DNA of 7,863 nt, taken from Bacteroidota bacterium (GTDB taxonomy: Bacteria > Bacteroidota > Bacteroidia > 2-12-FULL-35-15). Positions 1-7,728 of the stretch are shown here, in pieces. Below the pieces are notes generated by a model, which had not been told where the DNA came from, did not search any database, and saw only the letters and a program-made list of their open reading frames with translations. Location: contig JAIOQD010000001.1 in NCBI GenBank assembly GCA_021413595.1, positions 1-7,863 on the forward strand, in the 5' to 3' direction. How positions within the stretch are numbered: the stretch's first letter is position 1; the number at the start of each line of letters is the position of its first letter. The position numbers were made by a program, and so were the translations under genes.

Positions 1-22
1 AAAAATAAAAAAATAATTAAGA

Positions 23-1081
23 ATGAAGATTAAAAACATTTTAATAATTGTATGTGTTCTTGGCGCATTGTTGGCCATAAAGTTTTTTTTATTTCCATCT
101 CACTCGTCTAGCAAGGGCGGTCCTCAACAAAATAAAGGAGCTGCTAATGTGGTTTCAGCTTTTGTAATTAAACCTGAAAAACTAGAAAACAATATTTATG
201 CATCCGGTACTATACTGGCCAATGAGGAAGCAGAATTAAAGCCGGAAATAGCAGGTAAAATTGTTCAGTTATTACTAAGGGAAGGTACTTCTGTAACAAA
301 GGGGCAACTATTGGTAAAGATCAATGATGCAGATTTTCAGGCGCAATTAAAAAAGCTTCACTTAGAAAGTGACCTTTCGGATAAGCAATTGAAACGTCAG
401 CAGGAATTGTTGAAAATTAATGGTATCAGTCAGGAGGATTTTGAGGTGATTCAAAATAAAGTAAATACCATCCAAACCGACATGGAATACCTGCAATCAC
501 AAATTGCAAAAACAGAAATTCGTGCTCCATTCAATGGTTTGGTGGGATTGAAAAATGTAAGTGAAGGGGCCTATGTCACGGTTGGAACTGTTATTGCAAC
601 AATCCAGCAGATTAATCCTGTTAAGATAGACTTTTCTATTGCAGAGCGTTATTCGGATGTGGTAAAAAAAGGAGATAAAGTGACTTTCACAATTGAAGGA
701 AATAAAAAAAGTTTTTTAGGTGAAGTGTTTGCTATTGAGCCTAAAATTGAAATGACAACACGCACATTAAAGGTAAGGGCGATTTGTCCTAACAATCAGG
801 GAACAATCTATCCTGGTGCATTTGCCCGCGTTCAATTATCATTGAATGCTATTAACGATGCAATTATGATTCCAACGGAGGCCATCATTCCTGATTTAAA
901 AGGAAAAAAGGTTTATCGTATTATTAATGGTAAAGCTGAATTTGTAAAAGTAGAAACGGATCTAAGAACAGATGCCAAGGTTCAAATAACGGAGGGTTTA
1001 GCTTTTGGTGATACTGTTATAACAACAGGCATAATGCAATTAAAGCCAGGATCAGTTGTTAAAATAACAGAAATAAAATAA
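23..1081 (+). CDS. Periplasmic adaptor subunit of an RND efflux pump (MFP/HlyD family)
   Basis: This is a 352-residue membrane fusion protein that bridges the inner-membrane pump and the outer-membrane channel encoded just downstream. Residues 5-24 form a hydrophobic N-terminal anchor or uncleaved signal. The only cysteine there (C11, preceded by IIV) does not fit a lipobox, so lipid anchoring as in AcrA is unlikely. A split biotinyl-lipoyl domain follows at about 60-105 (ASGTILANEEAELKPEIAG, then VTKGQLLVKIND) and 163-198 (TEIRAPFNGLVG). The two halves flank a charged alpha-helical hairpin at about 106-162. A beta-barrel domain (about 199-275) and a membrane-proximal domain (about 280-350) complete the usual order. 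The hairpin, about 55 residues, is on the short side compared with AcrA. The ATG lies in an A/T-only context without a Shine-Dalgarno sequence, usual for Bacteroidota. The stop is 7 nt before the pump gene. Family and role are secure; the exported substrate is unknown. Confidence 0.95.
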   Translation: MKIKNILIIVCVLGALLAIKFFLFPSHSSSKGGPQQNKGAANVVSAFVIKPEKLENNIYASGTILANEEAELKPEIAGKIVQLLLREGTSVTKGQLLVKINDADFQAQLKKLHLESDLSDKQLKRQQELLKINGISQEDFEVIQNKVNTIQTDMEYLQSQIAKTEIRAPFNGLVGLKNVSEGAYVTVGTVIATIQQINPVKIDFSIAERYSDVVKKGDKVTFTIEGNKKSFLGEVFAIEPKIEMTTRTLKVRAICPNNQGTIYPGAFARVQLSLNAINDAIMIPTEAIIPDLKGKKVYRIINGKAEFVKVETDLRTDAKVQITEGLAFGDTVITTGIMQLKPGSVVKITEIK

Positions 1082-1088
1082 ATAGAGA

Positions 1089-4000
1089 ATGAACATTTCA
1101 TCCATAAGTATAAATAGGCCGGTTCTTGCAATAGTAATGTCGGTTATTATTGTTTTGTTCGGTGCTATCGGATATAATTATTTGGGTGTGCGTGAATACC
1201 CATCCATTGATCCACCAATTATTACGGTAAAAACAAATTATGCCGGAGCAAATGCAGATGTAATAGAATCACAAATTACAGAGCCACTTGAAAAGGTATT
1301 GAACGGAATTGAAGGAGTGAGAAGTATCTCCTCTTCCAGTAACCAGGGCTCAAGTACAATAACAGTTGAATTTAATTTAGATGCAAACATAGAAGCGGCA
1401 GCAAATGATGTACGTGATAAAGTATCACAAGCAGTAAGACAATTGCCCCAAGATATTGATGGCTTACCTACTGTTACCAAATCGGATGCAAACTCAGATG
1501 CCATCTTATCATTGACATTACAGAGTAATACAAAAAGTCATCTGGAATTAAGTGCCTTTGTTGAAAATGTCATTGCTGAACGTTTACAAACTATATCTGG
1601 TGTAAGTACAGTTCAGATATGGGGGCAAAAAAGGTATGCCATGCGTTTATGGATGAACCCTGATAAGCTTGCTGCCTATGGTTTAACACCATTAGATGTG
1701 AAGCAGGCATTGGATAAAGAAAATGTAGAATTGCCTTCCGGAAAGGTTGCAGGTAATACAACTGAGTTAACTGTTAAAACCATTGGTAAGCTTACCGATG
1801 AAGCTGGGTTTAATAATATGATCATTCGTTCGGATGGCGAAAAGGTGATTCGTTTTAACGATATTGGAACTGCCGTGCTTGGCCCTGAAAATGAAGAAAC
1901 AATCCTTCGTCAGTCAGGTGTTCCTATGATAGGTTTAGGAGTGGTTCCGCAGCCGGGTGCAAATTACATTGCAATAGCAGATGAGTTTTATAAACGTGTA
2001 GAACAAATTAAAAAGGATTTGCCAAAAGATTTTCATTTGGGTATTGCGTTGGACAATACGAAATTTGTGAAACGCTCTATTCTTGAGGTAAAAGAAACAT
2101 TGATTATCGCAATTGTACTTGTTATATTAATTATTTATTTATTTTTCCGCGATTGGTTAGTCGCCTTCCGCCCACTTATTGATATTCCTGTTTCATTGAT
2201 CGGTGCCTTTTTTATTATGTATATGATGGACTATTCTATTAATGTACTTACACTTTTAGCAATTGTTTTAGCAACAGGCCTGGTGGTAGATGATGGAATT
2301 GTTGTAACAGAGAATATTTATAAAAAAATAGAGGATGGGATGAACCCCGTTGAAGCTGCTCATAAAGGGTCTAAAGAAATTTTCTTTGCCGTAATTTCTA
2401 CCTCCATCACGTTGGCAGCGGTATTTATGCCGGTAATTTTTTTAGAAGGTTTTGTCGGCAGGTTATTCCGGGAGTTTGGTGTGGTGATTGCAGGTGCTGT
2501 TCTGATTTCAGCATTCGTATCTCTGACATTAACCCCTATGCTCAATGCCTATATGGTAAGACGGGTTCATAAGAAAAGCCGTTTTTATGAACGTACAGAA
2601 CCTTATTTTGTAAAGATGGTAAATGGCTATGATAATGCACTTACACGATTTATGAAAAAGCGTTGGTTAGCTTTTGTAATTATTATTTCAAGTATAGGTC
2701 TCATTTTTGTAATTGGAAGTTCATTGCAATCCGAACTTGCACCACTTGAAGATCGCGGTTGGTTCAGGGTTTCCATTACGGCTCCCGAAGGTGCATCGTA
2801 TGAATATACCGATGCGTATGTTTTGAAATTTACTGATTTTATAAATGATTCCATTCCGGAAAAAAGAATTTGTTTAACAGTTACTGCTCCTGGATTTACA
2901 GGTTCAGGTTCAGTAAACTCTGGTTTTGTGAGATTGGCTTTGACTGAGTCGAATGAACGAAAACGATCGCAGCAACAAATTGCAGACTATATAACTAAAT
3001 CAACAAAAGCATTTCCTGAGGCGAAAACATTTGTGATTCAGGAACAAACCATTTCATCAGGAGGTTCACGTGGTGGATTACCTGTTCAGTTTGTAATTCA
3101 AGCACCTAGTTTTGAAAAGCTAAAAGTAAAATTACCTTTGTTTTTAGAGGAAGCAAATAAAAGTAAGGTTTTTCAAAGTGTAGATGTAAATTTGAAATTT
3201 AATAAACCTGAATTAAATATTACCATCGACCGTGAAAAGGCAGCAGCAATAGGCGTATCAGTAAGTGATATTGCCCAAACATTACAATTGGCATTGAGCG
3301 GACAGCGTTTCAGCTATTTTAATATGGAAGGAAAACAATATCAGGTGATCGGCCAATTTGAACGCGCGAAACGCAATGAACCACTCGACTTAAAATCAAT
3401 GTACACCAAAAATAATAAAGGTGAAATGATACAGTTGGATAATGTTGTAAAGATTGAAGAACAAAGCAGCCCTCCACAATTATATCATTATAATCGTTAC
3501 CAGTCGGCAACAGTTTCAGCAGGTTTAGCACCGGGGAAAACCATTGGTGATGGTATTAAAGAGATGGAAGCTATTTCAGACAAAATTCTGGATGATTCAT
3601 TTTCAACTGCATTAACAGGGCCTTCACGTGATTTTTCTGAAAGCTCTTCCAATGTGATGTTTGCCTTTGTACTTGCATTATTAATTATTTATTTAGTACT
3701 AGCTGCACAATTCGAAAGTTTTATCGATCCCTTCATTATTATGCTTACTGTGCCATTGGCACTTTGTGGAGCATTGTTATCATTATGGTATTTTAATCAG
3801 ACATTAAATATTTTTAGCCAGATAGGTATTATCATGTTGATTGGACTGGTAACAAAAAATGGAATTTTAATTGTGGAATTTGCCAACCAATTAAAAGAGC
3901 AAGGTAAAACTGTAAGAGAGGCCATACAGGAAGCTTCTGCAGCACGGTTGCGCCCCATTTTAATGACCAGTATTGCAACCGCCTTAGGCGCTATGCCAAT

Positions 4001-4151
4001 TGCTTTGTCGTTGGGCGCTGGATCTATAAGTCGTATGGCAATGGGAATTGTAATTGTTGGAGGTATTTTATTTTCACTTGTATTAACGTTATTTGTAATA
4101 CCGGCTATTTACTCTTATTTCTCAAAAGAACACAAGCATGAAGTTAAATAG
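1089..4151 (+). CDS. RND-family efflux pump, inner-membrane transporter (HAE-1/AcrB-like)
   Basis: This is a full-length (1020-residue) proton-driven RND transporter, which as a trimer would export hydrophobic or amphiphilic compounds from the inner membrane and periplasm through the adaptor and channel encoded on either side. TM1 lies at about 10-30, the first porter region at about 31-330, TM2-6 at about 335-490, TM7 at about 525-545, the second porter region at about 546-845 and TM8-12 at about 853-1012. The proton-relay residues are present: D401 and D402 in GLVVDDGIVVTEN (TM4), K923 in GLVTKNGILIVEF (TM10) and R953 in ARLRPILMTS (TM11), matching AcrB D407, D408, K940 and R971. The paired aspartates and the length fit the drug-type HAE-1 group rather than heavy-metal or protein-secretion (SecDF) relatives. 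The start sits 7 nt after the adaptor stop, and the 3' end overlaps the channel gene by 14 nt. No frameshift is seen. The substrate cannot be read from the sequence. Confidence 0.97.
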   Translation: MNISSISINRPVLAIVMSVIIVLFGAIGYNYLGVREYPSIDPPIITVKTNYAGANADVIESQITEPLEKVLNGIEGVRSISSSSNQGSSTITVEFNLDANIEAAANDVRDKVSQAVRQLPQDIDGLPTVTKSDANSDAILSLTLQSNTKSHLELSAFVENVIAERLQTISGVSTVQIWGQKRYAMRLWMNPDKLAAYGLTPLDVKQALDKENVELPSGKVAGNTTELTVKTIGKLTDEAGFNNMIIRSDGEKVIRFNDIGTAVLGPENEETILRQSGVPMIGLGVVPQPGANYIAIADEFYKRVEQIKKDLPKDFHLGIALDNTKFVKRSILEVKETLIIAIVLVILIIYLFFRDWLVAFRPLIDIPVSLIGAFFIMYMMDYSINVLTLLAIVLATGLVVDDGIVVTENIYKKIEDGMNPVEAAHKGSKEIFFAVISTSITLAAVFMPVIFLEGFVGRLFREFGVVIAGAVLISAFVSLTLTPMLNAYMVRRVHKKSRFYERTEPYFVKMVNGYDNALTRFMKKRWLAFVIIISSIGLIFVIGSSLQSELAPLEDRGWFRVSITAPEGASYEYTDAYVLKFTDFINDSIPEKRICLTVTAPGFTGSGSVNSGFVRLALTESNERKRSQQQIADYITKSTKAFPEAKTFVIQEQTISSGGSRGGLPVQFVIQAPSFEKLKVKLPLFLEEANKSKVFQSVDVNLKFNKPELNITIDREKAAAIGVSVSDIAQTLQLALSGQRFSYFNMEGKQYQVIGQFERAKRNEPLDLKSMYTKNNKGEMIQLDNVVKIEEQSSPPQLYHYNRYQSATVSAGLAPGKTIGDGIKEMEAISDKILDDSFSTALTGPSRDFSESSSNVMFAFVLALLIIYLVLAAQFESFIDPFIIMLTVPLALCGALLSLWYFNQTLNIFSQIGIIMLIGLVTKNGILIVEFANQLKEQGKTVREAIQEASAARLRPILMTSIATALGAMPIALSLGAGSISRMAMGIVIVGGILFSLVLTLFVIPAIYSYFSKEHKHEVK

Positions 4152-5445
4152 AATATATAAACTGCTGATTTTTTTATTGTTAATTACAGCTACTGCACAA
4201 GGCCAGAAAATGACTATTGAGAATGCGATTGAAATTGCTTTGAAAAGTAATTATGATATTGTTATTTCAAAAAATCTGGCAACGCAAAACTCAAATAATA
4301 ATACATTAGGTAATGCAGGAATGTTGCCAAAAATAGATTTGAATGCTTCGGGAAGTTTGGCTAACAATGCAACTAAACAAGAGTTTTCAAACGGATTGGT
4401 TGTGGATAAAAATGGAGTGCAATCTAAAAATATTACTACCGGTGCATATTTAACCTGGACTGTTTTTGATGGATTGAAAATGTTTGCAACCCATGAGAAA
4501 TTGCAAGAGATAGAGCGTATGGGTGAATTAAATGCTAAAATTCAAATAGAAAATACGATAGTGAAGGTGATTGCGGCTTATTATAGTATCGTAATGCAAA
4601 AGCAATTGATAATTGGCTTAAAAGAAAATATGAGCGTTTCGGAAGAGCGTTTAAAAATTGCCCAGAAAAAATTTGATATCGGAGCTATTTCTAAAGCGGA
4701 TGTTTTACAGGCAAAAGTAGATCTGAATGCCCTAAGATCAGATTTGATGCGGCAGAACACATTATTGTATGATGCAAAAGCGAACCTCAATCAATTATTG
4801 ATTCAACCTGTTGAACAGGATATTGATGTTTTTGATAGTATACCACTGATGAACCAATATAAGTACGAAGACCTAAAAAATGCGATTATGACGAATAATT
4901 CTGATTTGCTATTCGCTCAAAAAAATATTGAAATTTCTAAATATATGATCAAAGAAGGGAAATCAATGGCTTACCCGAAATTAAATTTGAATGCCAATTA
5001 TATTTTTAGTCGCTCTCAAAATCAGGCTGGTTTTTCCTTATTAAATCAAAACTTGGGTTTGAATTTGGGTTTCACTGCCAGTTGGACTATTTTCAATGGT
5101 TTTATTACTTCTAACAGTGTAAAAAATTTACAATTAAATTTAGAAAATTCCACCTATGAGTTTGAAAATTTGAAAACAATTACTCAGTTAAATCTCATGA
5201 AAGCATTTAAAAAAAATCAGGACGATATTGCAATTTTAAAATTGGAGGAGGAAAATCAACTACTTGCAAAAGAAAATTTAGAAATGGCTTTAGAACGGTT
5301 TAGATTAGGTGCAAGTACATCTATTGAATTAAAAGTAGCTCAGGAAAGCTATGAAGGCTCCATTAAGCGATTGTCCGACTCTCGTTTCAATGCTAAGATT
5401 TCTGAAACCCAGTTATTGAAATTGAGTGGTGGGATTGTGAAATAA
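4138..5445 (+). CDS. TolC-family outer-membrane efflux channel
   Basis: This 435-residue outer-membrane factor completes the tripartite pump. Residues 1-22 form a signal peptide (short basic start, hydrophobic core LLIFLLLITATA, likely cleavage near AQG-Q). There is no lipobox cysteine, so it resembles TolC rather than the lipoprotein OprM. The mature protein holds two outer-membrane efflux protein repeats, at about 26-220 and 245-432. Each carries the periplasmic-helix signature: RLKIAQKKFDIGAISKADVL at 171-190, and the matching ALERFRLGASTSIELKVAQE at about 384-403. Strand-like segments at about 64-110 and 280-320 (each with an aromatic WT-[VI]-F-[DN]-G motif) would form the beta-barrel. 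The ATG lies inside the last codons of the pump gene (14-nt overlap, different frame), so translation is probably coupled. It is the last gene of the operon; no strong intrinsic terminator follows. Confidence 0.95.
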   Translation: MKLNRIYKLLIFLLLITATAQGQKMTIENAIEIALKSNYDIVISKNLATQNSNNNTLGNAGMLPKIDLNASGSLANNATKQEFSNGLVVDKNGVQSKNITTGAYLTWTVFDGLKMFATHEKLQEIERMGELNAKIQIENTIVKVIAAYYSIVMQKQLIIGLKENMSVSEERLKIAQKKFDIGAISKADVLQAKVDLNALRSDLMRQNTLLYDAKANLNQLLIQPVEQDIDVFDSIPLMNQYKYEDLKNAIMTNNSDLLFAQKNIEISKYMIKEGKSMAYPKLNLNANYIFSRSQNQAGFSLLNQNLGLNLGFTASWTIFNGFITSNSVKNLQLNLENSTYEFENLKTITQLNLMKAFKKNQDDIAILKLEEENQLLAKENLEMALERFRLGASTSIELKVAQESYEGSIKRLSDSRFNAKISETQLLKLSGGIVK

Positions 5446-5507
5446 ATTACTATTTAAGTACCCGTGCCTGTTTAAATTTGGATTAAAATATCTTGTATCC
5501 TAACAAA

Positions 5508-5589
5508 GGTCCTTCGACTAATGTTCAATGGACATACATATATTTATATTGAGTAAGCCTTGTGCTGAGTTTTTTGCCGAACCATCGAA
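5508..5589. repeat. Degenerate interspersed repeat with imperfect inverted arms
   Basis: The left arm reads GGTCCTTCGACTAATGTTCA and the right arm reads CCTTGTGCTGAG followed by GCCGAACCATCGAA. Read on the opposite strand, the right arm also gives TTCG-[AG]-C followed by a run ending in CTCAGCACAAGG, so the two arms are imperfect inverted copies. From memory, short intergenic repeats with cores like CTTCGACxxGCTCAG and CTTGTGCTGAGC are common in Bacteroidota genomes. This looks like a decayed copy with an A/T-rich centre (ACATATATTTATATT). The assignment rests on recognition by eye, not on a search. Confidence 0.45.
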
Positions 5590-5640
5590 ATATGTGCAAA
5601 AAACTTGAATTGTATATTTGTAAAGATACTTTTAAATTGC

Positions 5641-5698
5641 GGGTTGCAGATTTTTGATATCGGATAAAATCCGGAATTTTGGCGATCCGAAATCCGAG
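5641..5698. repeat. ATCCG-rich intergenic repeat-like segment
   Basis: This stretch contains three copies of ATCCG (5669-5673, 5685-5689 and 5692-5696) and one copy of the complement CGGAT (5661-5665). CGGAT-AAA-ATCCG forms a small perfect hairpin at 5661-5673. The phrases TTGCAGATTTTTGAT and GATCCGAAATCCGA resemble the short GATTTCGGATTT/AATCCGAAATC repeats often seen between genes in this phylum. It directly precedes the promoter box of the DUF3822 gene. Function, if any, is unknown. Confidence 0.35.
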
Positions 5699-5706
5699 AT
5701 ACTTTG

Positions 5707-5714
5707 TATCTTTG
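5707..5714 (+). promoter_or_regulatory. Bacteroidota-type -7 promoter box (TATCTTTG)
   Basis: TATCTTTG matches the TAnnTTTG -7 consensus of the primary sigma factor of Bacteroidota. A TTTG at 5678-5681 could be the -33 element, but its 25-bp spacing is longer than the usual roughly 19-21 bp. The predicted transcription start falls at about 5719-5722, only a few bases before the ATG at 5724, so the DUF3822-rsmD mRNA may have almost no leader. A second match, TATATTTG at 5613-5620, lacks a well-placed -33 element. Confidence 0.5.
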
Positions 5715-5723
5715 TGCGAGATC

Positions 5724-6599
5724 ATGACAAGCGAATTAAAAAATAAAATAACCCAGGTCAATTCATTTATTGATGAAGCCTTTGATGAAAAAAAAACATC
5801 CGATTATCATTTGATAATTCAAATTGGAATTGATAGTGTTTGGCTTGCAATACATGAACCATCAAAAAATAAATATATAGCTTTTGAAAATTACACTTTT
5901 CATAATGTATATGCATTTGAAGCGGTTTCTGATCTGATGGACGTGCTGATCAAAGAAGGTAAGCTATTGCCTCAAAAGTATAACTCAGTAACCTGTGTAG
6001 TTGTAAATAACCTATCTACAATTATTCCGAATCCTCTTTTCGAGAACCAACGAAAAGAAATGTACTTAAAGTTTAATGCAACACTTCATACAGATGAACA
6101 GGTGCTCGTTGATGATATTAAAAATCTGGATGCTAAAAATGTTTTCGCATTACCATTCAGTTTGAAAAATAAGTTAGAAGGCTATTATAAAAACATTATC
6201 TATCATCATTTTTCAAGTGTATTAATTGAAGGTTTGCTTATTCAAAACAAAAACCAGACTGCTAAAAAATTGTTTGTACATATTCAACCTTCTCATTTTG
6301 AAGCAATAGTTATTGAGGGTAAGAATTTACTTTTTTACAATACCTTCAACCATCAAACAGCTGAAGATCTTATTTATTACCTGCTTTTTGTTTGTGAGCA
6401 ATTGCTATTAAATCCTGAAAATATAGAAGTGATTTTATTCGGTGAAGTAGAGAAAAGCTCTGATATCTATTCCATTACTCAAAAATATATTCGTAATTTG
6501 AAATTTGGTGAACGCAGCGATGATGCTGACTTTAGCTACCAGTTGCAAACACTACCCAAACATTTTTATTTCACACTTTTTAATAATTATATACTGTAA
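5724..6599 (+). CDS. DUF3822 family protein, function unknown, encoded with rsmD
   Basis: This is a 291-residue soluble protein with no signal peptide or membrane segment. I recognise it as DUF3822, a Bacteroidota family often found directly before rsmD. A TTG start at 5679 would give 306 residues, but it lies upstream of the likely promoter box, so I use the ATG at 5724. Two similar strand-turn-strand units stand out: residues 29-44 (HLIIQIGIDSVWLAIH) and 182-205 (LFVHIQPSHFEAIVIEG onward). The second is followed by an acidic-aromatic helix, TAEDLIYYLLFVCEQL at 212-227. This two-lobed pattern recalls the actin-like ATPase fold of FtsA and PilM, although the glycine-rich phosphate loops of active enzymes are not evident. 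The fold is inference. The stop codon overlaps the rsmD start (TAATG), so the two proteins are translationally coupled. A role linked to ribosome maturation is possible only by association. Confidence 0.82.
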   Translation: MTSELKNKITQVNSFIDEAFDEKKTSDYHLIIQIGIDSVWLAIHEPSKNKYIAFENYTFHNVYAFEAVSDLMDVLIKEGKLLPQKYNSVTCVVVNNLSTIIPNPLFENQRKEMYLKFNATLHTDEQVLVDDIKNLDAKNVFALPFSLKNKLEGYYKNIIYHHFSSVLIEGLLIQNKNQTAKKLFVHIQPSHFEAIVIEGKNLLFYNTFNHQTAEDLIYYLLFVCEQLLLNPENIEVILFGEVEKSSDIYSITQKYIRNLKFGERSDDADFSYQLQTLPKHFYFTLFNNYIL

Positions 6600-7144
6600 T
6601 GCGCATTATCAGTGGAACACACAAAGGCCGTAGGATCAATCCTCCTAAAAGCATAACTGCCCGGCCAACAACGGATTTTGCTAAAGAAGGACTTTTTAAT
6701 ATTCTCAATAACTTTATTGATTTTGAAGGACAAAAGGTATTAGATCTGTTCTGTGGAACAGGGAATATTACATTCGAATTCGCTTCCCGCGGAGCTACTG
6801 ATATTACAAGTGTTGACGATAATTTTCAATGTTGCGATTTTGTAAAAAAAACAATTTCCGATTTTAAAATGCAGCAGGTAAAAGTCATTAAATCGGATGC
6901 TTTTAGTTTTCTAAAAAAAACTGCAAATACATATCAACTAATTTTTGCTGACCCTCCCTATGAAATGGAATTGGAAAAATTTGAGTCGATTCCACAATTA
7001 GTATTCGATAAAGATCTTTTGCTACCTGATGGTTTTTTGATCGTGGAACATGGTGCCAAAACAGATTTTTCAAAACACCAACACTTTGTAGAACATCGGA
7101 AATACGGCAATGTGAATTTTTCTTTTTTTAAGAAAAATTCCTGA
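6599..7144 (+). CDS. rsmD: 16S rRNA (guanine(966)-N(2))-methyltransferase RsmD
   Basis: This is a 181-residue SAM-dependent methyltransferase that places the N2-methyl group on G966 of 16S rRNA (E. coli numbering) during 30S assembly in the cytoplasm. The family signature is complete: an N-terminal MRIISGTHKGRRINPP (1-16), ARPTTDFAKEGLFNIL (21-36), the SAM-binding motif VLDLFCGTGN (47-56) and the catalytic motif ADPPY (117-121). An acidic pair, D73-D74, stands at the usual ribose-binding position. The length is typical for the family. The ATG shares its A with the last base of the upstream TAA, so translation very likely depends on re-initiation after the DUF3822 gene. No coaD gene follows, unlike the rsmD-coaD pairing seen in some other bacteria. 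Confidence 0.95.
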   Translation: MRIISGTHKGRRINPPKSITARPTTDFAKEGLFNILNNFIDFEGQKVLDLFCGTGNITFEFASRGATDITSVDDNFQCCDFVKKTISDFKMQQVKVIKSDAFSFLKKTANTYQLIFADPPYEMELEKFESIPQLVFDKDLLLPDGFLIVEHGAKTDFSKHQHFVEHRKYGNVNFSFFKKNS

Positions 7145-7146
7145 CC

Positions 7147-7170
7147 AGAACATTTTAAAAATAGTTCTTT
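7147..7170 (+). terminator. Possible weak intrinsic terminator after rsmD
   Basis: AGAAC (7147-7151) pairs with GTTCT (7164-7168). The stem continues through ATTT and AAAT across a single bulged A at 7163, giving about nine pairs around a tiny loop. Only three Ts follow (7168-7170) and the stem is AT-rich, so termination would be weak. Its position, three bases after the rsmD stop, is the main support. Confidence 0.3.
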
Positions 7171-7558
7171 GATACTCTTCCAAATTCAAATTGACACATT
7201 TTATTTTTAATCAATTTGATGAATTACGTATAACCTAAAATGGAAAACACCAGAAATTTGTTCAGATATTAACATTTGCATGTTCATTTAATTTATTGGT
7301 ATGCAAATCAAACCCTTTTTCTTTATTTAATTTTGTGTTTTTAATTTTATAATTCCGATTTTGGGAATTAGTAAATTTGAAACAAACGCAAACCGTTTAT
7401 CAGAAAAAAGATGTCAGTTAGTAGGTGATATACTACAAATGGTAGATTATTGTGCGTGTATCTAATTATTTTTGTTAAATTTAGTATTTTACGGATCTTT
7501 TTGCTGAAAAAAATTACAATTTCTAATATTAACAGGACATTTATAGCGTATTTTTTTT

Positions 7559-7624
7559 ATTCACACTTTCCAATCGTTCTTTTTTCGTGCTGAGTTTTCA
7601 ATTACAAAAGGTGAATTTTTTTTT
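7559..7624 (+). terminator. Terminator-like hairpin with T-run in the leader of the last gene
   Basis: ATTCAC (7559-7564) and CTTT (7566-7569) pair with AAAG (7607-7610) and GTGAAT (7611-7616), with one bulged A at 7565, giving a ten-pair stem. The loop is long (37 nt). An unbroken T-run covers 7616-7624. The shape suits an intrinsic terminator, but the large loop and AT-rich stem reduce confidence. Confidence 0.3.
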
Positions 7625-7633
7625 ATTAAACTC

Positions 7634-7667
7634 CTGTTTCAGAGTAACAAAAGAAACAGATTTTTTT
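7634..7667 (+). terminator. Terminator-like hairpin followed by seven Ts
   Basis: CTGTTTC (7634-7640) and GAAACAG (7653-7659) form a perfect seven-pair stem around a 12-nt loop. One A and seven Ts (7661-7667) follow. This is the best intrinsic terminator candidate in the window on the plus strand. It lies about 90 bp before the start codon of the last gene and almost 500 bp after rsmD, which suits an attenuator or the end of a small RNA better than the end of the rsmD transcript. Confidence 0.45.
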
Positions 7668-7691
7668 ATTGAATACAACAAGAATAAGGCA

Positions 7692-7728
7692 AAAGCTTTA
7701 ATTGGAATGCGGTATTAAATAGCGCTTT
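7692..7728 (+). promoter_or_regulatory. Hairpin just upstream of the last gene's start codon
   Basis: AAAGC (7692-7696) pairs with GCTTT (7724-7728), and TTTAAT (7697-7702) pairs with ATTAAA (7714-7719). A 4-nt bulge (7720-7723) and an 11-nt loop (7703-7713) complete it. It ends 29 nt before the ATG at 7758, where it could influence translation initiation. No T-run follows, so it is not a terminator. Confidence 0.3.

Noticed and set aside
1..22. Promoter of the efflux operon
   Set aside because: Only 22 A/T-rich bases are present upstream, with no recognisable promoter element. The promoter must lie outside the window.
1238..1504. Minus-strand open frame of 88 codons inside the pump gene
   Set aside because: It is antisense to a strongly conserved coding region and resembles no known protein. 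The other minus-strand frames at 2360-2545, 2627-2854, 3319-3531, 4581-4790 and 5525-5761 were rejected for the same reason or because they cover repeat-like DNA.
5453..5476. TTTAA/TTAAA hairpin after the channel gene as a terminator
   Set aside because: The stem is only five A-T pairs with a 13-nt loop and no real T-run, so it should not terminate transcription.
5679..5723. TTG start adding 15 residues to the DUF3822 protein
   Set aside because: The extension spans the TATCTTTG promoter box and the ATCCG repeat-like segment, and the ATG at 5724 gives a normal start.
7240..7458. Very short open frames of 8-10 codons, such as ATG at 7240, 7301 and 7439, and a 5-codon frame at 7411
   Set aside because: They have no credible start context, no regulatory codon run and no recognisable product. 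A leader-peptide role cannot be supported.
7587..7598. GTGCTGAGTTTT, identical to 5562-5573 in the interspersed repeat
   Set aside because: A 12-base match is expected several times by chance in a window of this size and composition, and the flanking bases do not match the repeat.
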